A model generated the notes under the pieces. That model was not told the DNA's origin. It ran no database searches and worked only from the letters and a program-made list of their open reading frames with translations. A program made the position numbers and the translations under genes. A stretch of 16,537 nucleotides of DNA from Tannerellaceae bacterium (GTDB lineage: Bacteria; Bacteroidota; Bacteroidia; Bacteroidales; Tannerellaceae), in NCBI GenBank assembly GCA_031284275.1, contig JAITAD010000032.1:1-16537 (forward strand). The letters are read 5' to 3'. This document shows, piece after piece, positions 14,054-16,537 of this stretch. Within the stretch, counting starts at the first letter, position 1, and each line of letters opens with the position of its first letter.

Positions 14054-15460
14054 ATGGCTATGGAATCTGTTCTGTATGAGGTGTTTCGAGGCTGTGGAGA
14101 ACGCATAGTGACGGACAGCCGGCAATGCAAGTCAGGCGGGCTGTTTTTTGCCTTGAAAGGCGACAAGTTCGATGGAAACCGCTTTGCTGAGACAGCGTTG
14201 GAAAGCGGCTGTTGTGCGGCGGTGGTGGACGATGCGTCCTGTTACAAACCCGACGGACGGTATTTCCTTGTGGATAACGTTCTGGAAACGTTGCAAAACT
14301 TGGCGGCGCTACATCGTGAATCGCTTGCTGCGGAGGGTTTGCAGGTATTGGCCATAACGGGCACGAACGGAAAGACGACGACGAAAGAACTCATTCGAGC
14401 AACACTTGTGGAGAAGTTCGGGGAATCCTGTGCGGCGACGACCGGAAATCTGAATAACGATATCGGCGTGCCTCTGACGCTGTTAGGCACACGGCGAGGG
14501 ACGTCGATATTGGCCTTGGAGATGGGTGCGAGCCATCCGGGCGATATCGGGCGGCTGGCAGCGATAGCACACCCCGACTGTGGATTGATAACAAACATAG
14601 GACGCGGACATTTGGAGGGGTTTGGGTCCAGAGATATTGTCCTCCGAACAAAAAAGGAGCTGTTCGACGCACTCCGCCAACGGGCGGAAAGTTTCGTGTT
14701 TGTGAACAGCGATGACGCAGAGTTGATGCAGGCAGCGGCAGGCCTGCGCAAGATTACCTACGGTACGGCGGAAACGGCCTCCGTTACAGGCCGCCTCCTT
14801 TCCTGTAATCCCTGTATGGTATTTGAATGGCGTCCGGGACGGGAACATTCCTTTGAGGGTATCAAGGACGGCAAATATGTGGTGGAAACGCATCTGGTCG
14901 GGGATTATAATCTGTACAACGCATTGGCGGCAGTGGCGACGGGATGTTTTTATGGCGTTTCGGCGGAGGCTATCTGTCGGGGTATAGCCGGCTATCAGCC
15001 GTCGAACAGCCGTTCTCAGATGCAAAAGACCGGACGCAACGTGCTCTTTGTCGATGCTTACAACGCCAACCCGGACAGCATGATAGCCTCACTGCGTAAC
15101 TTCACTGCCGTGCCGGCCGAACACAAGGCAGTGATCCTTGGGGATATGCTGGAACTTGGCGCCGAAAGCGCTTCGCTTCATGCCGAAATTATTCAGCTCG
15201 TTGATTGCACTTTCTTTGAGAAGGTTTACCTTTGCGGCAAAGAGTTCTTTAATTGCGCAGATGAGCGTTCTTTCGTTAGGGATTTTCCCGTCTCGGTGAC
15301 AAGCTGCTTTTCCCGCGATAATGCTAACCCGCAGATTCGATGCTTTCGGGAGACGGATGAGTTGGTGGAAGAATTGCGAAGGAATCCTCCGGAGGGTTAT
15401 CACATCCTGATCAAAGGATCAAGGGGAATGTGCCTCGAAAAAGTGATTCCGTTTTTGTAG
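14054..15460 (+). CDS. murF: UDP-N-acetylmuramoyl-tripeptide--D-alanyl-D-alanine ligase
   Basis: The 468-residue Mur ligase adds D-Ala-D-Ala to the UDP-MurNAc-tripeptide, the last cytoplasmic step of the peptidoglycan precursor. Seen directly: an N-terminal UDP-binding domain (TDSRQCKSGGLFFALKGDKF), the ATP P-loop TGTNGKTTT (102-110), and GNLNNDIGVPLTLL. LEMGASHPGDIG, which distinguishes MurF from MurC/D/E, is also present, as are NIGRGHLEGFGS and the C-terminal DAYNANPDSM and ILGDMLELG segments. The start at 14054 or the ATG at 14060 are both possible. It starts 9 nt after the rnpB T-tract and shows no -7 box of its own. It is followed after 51 nt by the ModE-like gene. It is not in a mur-fts cluster here. 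Confidence 0.95.
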   Translation: MAMESVLYEVFRGCGERIVTDSRQCKSGGLFFALKGDKFDGNRFAETALESGCCAAVVDDASCYKPDGRYFLVDNVLETLQNLAALHRESLAAEGLQVLAITGTNGKTTTKELIRATLVEKFGESCAATTGNLNNDIGVPLTLLGTRRGTSILALEMGASHPGDIGRLAAIAHPDCGLITNIGRGHLEGFGSRDIVLRTKKELFDALRQRAESFVFVNSDDAELMQAAAGLRKITYGTAETASVTGRLLSCNPCMVFEWRPGREHSFEGIKDGKYVVETHLVGDYNLYNALAAVATGCFYGVSAEAICRGIAGYQPSNSRSQMQKTGRNVLFVDAYNANPDSMIASLRNFTAVPAEHKAVILGDMLELGAESASLHAEIIQLVDCTFFEKVYLCGKEFFNCADERSFVRDFPVSVTSCFSRDNANPQIRCFRETDELVEELRRNPPEGYHILIKGSRGMCLEKVIPFL

Positions 15461-15511
15461 GTTTGCAAGACAGGCAAGAGGTTGCAATATATCGTTAGTT
15501 GGTCGTCATTC

Positions 15512-15898
15512 ATGGAAAAGAAGAAAAAAAAAACAGAGTTTCATATTTTCTCCGTGGTTTCCGACTTCGAGATATACAAGGATGGCGCCCGTTTTCTTAC
15601 GCCGCGTATCATGGATCTCGTTCGGGCGGTACACGAGACAGGTTCTATTCTTGCGGCATCGAAAGAAGTTCACATAGCTTATCCGAAGGCGTGGAACATG
15701 CTTAACACACTGAATCGGGCTGCTGCATTGCCGGTGGTGATTCGCAACCACGGAGGAGAAAAGGGAGGAGGGACGCTGGTGACGCCTTTCGGTTTGAAGT
15801 TGCTCCATCGGTTCGATAAGTTACAGGCAAGCTATGACAAGTTTATCCTCAATATGGAAGAGGGGATTCAGGATCTTTGTTCGTTACCGCTGAAATGA
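15512..15898 (+). CDS. ModE-like winged-helix DNA-binding protein, single domain
   Basis: The 128-residue protein resembles the N-terminal DNA-binding domain of the molybdate regulator ModE. Seen directly: a helix-turn-helix segment AVHETGSILAASKEVHIAYPKAWNMLNTLN and the wing region GGEKGGGTLVTPFGLKLLHRFDKL. Compare ModE, where a glycine-rich wing precedes TxxGxxL. The C-terminal TOBE domains that bind molybdate are missing, so an effector cannot be inferred. I chose the ATG at 15512 (MEKKKKKTEF); a start at 15482 would add ten non-conserved residues. The first codons contain a run of ten A (15524-15533). The stop codon overlaps the coaD start in ATGA, so the two are translationally coupled. 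Probably a cytoplasmic transcription factor with unknown targets. Confidence 0.8.
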   Translation: MEKKKKKTEFHIFSVVSDFEIYKDGARFLTPRIMDLVRAVHETGSILAASKEVHIAYPKAWNMLNTLNRAAALPVVIRNHGGEKGGGTLVTPFGLKLLHRFDKLQASYDKFILNMEEGIQDLCSLPLK

Positions 15899-16335
15899 CA
15901 CTCGTATATCCGGGAACTTTCGACCCTTTCACACGAGGACATCACGCCATTGTGATGCGTGCCTCCCTCCTTGCCGACCGCCTGATTGTGGCCGTAGGTC
16001 AGAACAGCGCAAAGGAATCTCTCTTCCCGATACAGGAACGACTTGAGGCCATACGTCGTCTGTATACCGCAATGCCGCACATCGAAACGGTATCTTACGG
16101 CGGTGAATTGACGGCCGACTTTGTCCGTTCCTGCGGAAACGATGCCGTCATCCTGCGTGGAGTACGTTCTTTCTCCGATTTTGAATACGAACAAACCGTC
16201 GCCGAAGTAAACCGTCGGCTCAACGGTGTGGAAACGATACTGCTTTTTGCCGAACCGACCTGCGCACACATCAGTTCCACCGTGGTACGGGAACTGATGC
16301 GCTATGGCAAAGATGTATCCGAATACCTCCCTTAG
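15895..16335 (+). CDS. coaD: Phosphopantetheine adenylyltransferase
   Basis: The 146-residue enzyme transfers AMP from ATP to 4'-phosphopantetheine, the penultimate step of coenzyme A synthesis. Seen directly: YPGTFDPFTRGH with the TxGH nucleotidyltransferase motif at 14-17, and RGVRSFSDFEYE (88-99). The ISSTVVRE signature (126-133) is also present. The start at 15895 gives the canonical MTLVYPGTFDP N-terminus. An upstream TTG frame from 15877 would only add MFVTAE. It is slightly shorter than the usual ~150-160 residues, at the C-terminal end. The start overlaps the stop of the ModE-like gene by 4 nt, and its stop overlaps the convergent dacB stop by 4 nt. Confidence 0.95.
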   Translation: MTLVYPGTFDPFTRGHHAIVMRASLLADRLIVAVGQNSAKESLFPIQERLEAIRRLYTAMPHIETVSYGGELTADFVRSCGNDAVILRGVRSFSDFEYEQTVAEVNRRLNGVETILLFAEPTCAHISSTVVRELMRYGKDVSEYLP

Positions 16336-16537
16336 GTTTTACGGGGCTTGTTTGCGGACGGAAAAAGTTCAAGAAACAACTGTTCGAGGGCTTGTACGAT
16401 CGTCGTTGCCGGGCAGGTATAGTTATTGACGAACATTGCCACAGCGTAACGCCGTCCTCCGTGGTGGACATAGCCGGCGTAACACCTGACAGCCGTCATA
16501 CTGCCGCTTTTGATCCGAACAGTGCCTTCGAGCGGCG
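16332..16537 (-). CDS. dacB: D-alanyl-D-alanine carboxypeptidase/endopeptidase (PBP4 type), C-terminal end
   Basis: Only the last 67 codons are inside the window; the gene continues to the right. Reading from 16535 leftward gives GTVRIKSGSM, then TAVRCYAGYVHHGGRRYAVA and MFVNNYTCP. KSG is the KTG box of the serine penicillin-binding fold, and the V-x-x-x-AGY context is typical of peptidase family S13 (DacB/PBP4), periplasmic enzymes that trim or cut peptidoglycan cross-links. The catalytic SxxK and SxN motifs lie outside the window. The stop TAA (16332-16334) lies inside the coaD end, so the genes converge with a 4-nt overlap. Confidence 0.82.
   Translation of the reverse strand, partial: PLEGTVRIKSGSMTAVRCYAGYVHHGGRRYAVAMFVNNYTCPATTIVQALEQLFLELFPSANKPRKT

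Noticed and set aside
13873..14079. 68-codon plus-strand frame across rnpB
   Set aside because: It lies within the RNase P RNA, whose conserved cores and P1 pairing explain the sequence.

Overview
The window is a stretch of a Bacteroidales chromosome of moderately high GC. It carries 14 protein genes (two cut by the window ends), one RNA gene and a few visible control sites. The assignment rests on a SusC/SusD outer-membrane uptake pair, Bacteroidetes-type -7 promoter boxes (TAnnTTTG) ahead of several genes, weak or absent Shine-Dalgarno sequences, and the protein families themselves. I cannot name a genus.

Left part (1-5991, all minus strand): the N-terminal end of an M20-family metallopeptidase lies beyond an intrinsic terminator that closes a three-gene operon. 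The operon reads SusC-like TonB-dependent receptor, SusD-like lipoprotein, then a PKD-domain lipoprotein. Together these should form an outer-membrane importer for an unknown glycan or oligopeptide. No hydrolase, sigma/anti-sigma pair or sensor-regulator accompanies the operon within the window.

The 419-bp gap between susC and parC (5992-6410) is the most interesting non-coding DNA. It holds a likely susC promoter and two dyad sites, at 6051-6065 and 6232-6246, that are exact reverse complements of each other, including their asymmetric 5-bp spacers. They enclose 166 bp. This is the geometry expected of a tyrosine-recombinase invertible segment, as known for phase-variable SusC/SusD loci in Bacteroides. 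However, both sites also share a tail in direct orientation, so paired operators, RNA hairpins or a dispersed palindrome family remain possible.

Middle part (6411-11444, plus strand): topoisomerase IV subunit A (parC), then the chaperone genes grpE and dnaJ, then adenylate kinase (adk). An isolated homocitrate-synthase (NifV-type) gene converges on adk with a 1-nt gap and diverges from trpS.

Right part (12651-16537): trpS, the RNase P RNA gene rnpB, murF, a single-domain ModE-like DNA-binding protein whose stop codon overlaps the coaD start (ATGA), and coaD. The C-terminal end of a PBP4-type D-Ala-D-Ala carboxypeptidase overlaps coaD convergently by 4 nt. This part is compact housekeeping DNA. 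I see no CRISPR array, tRNA, insertion sequence or prophage.
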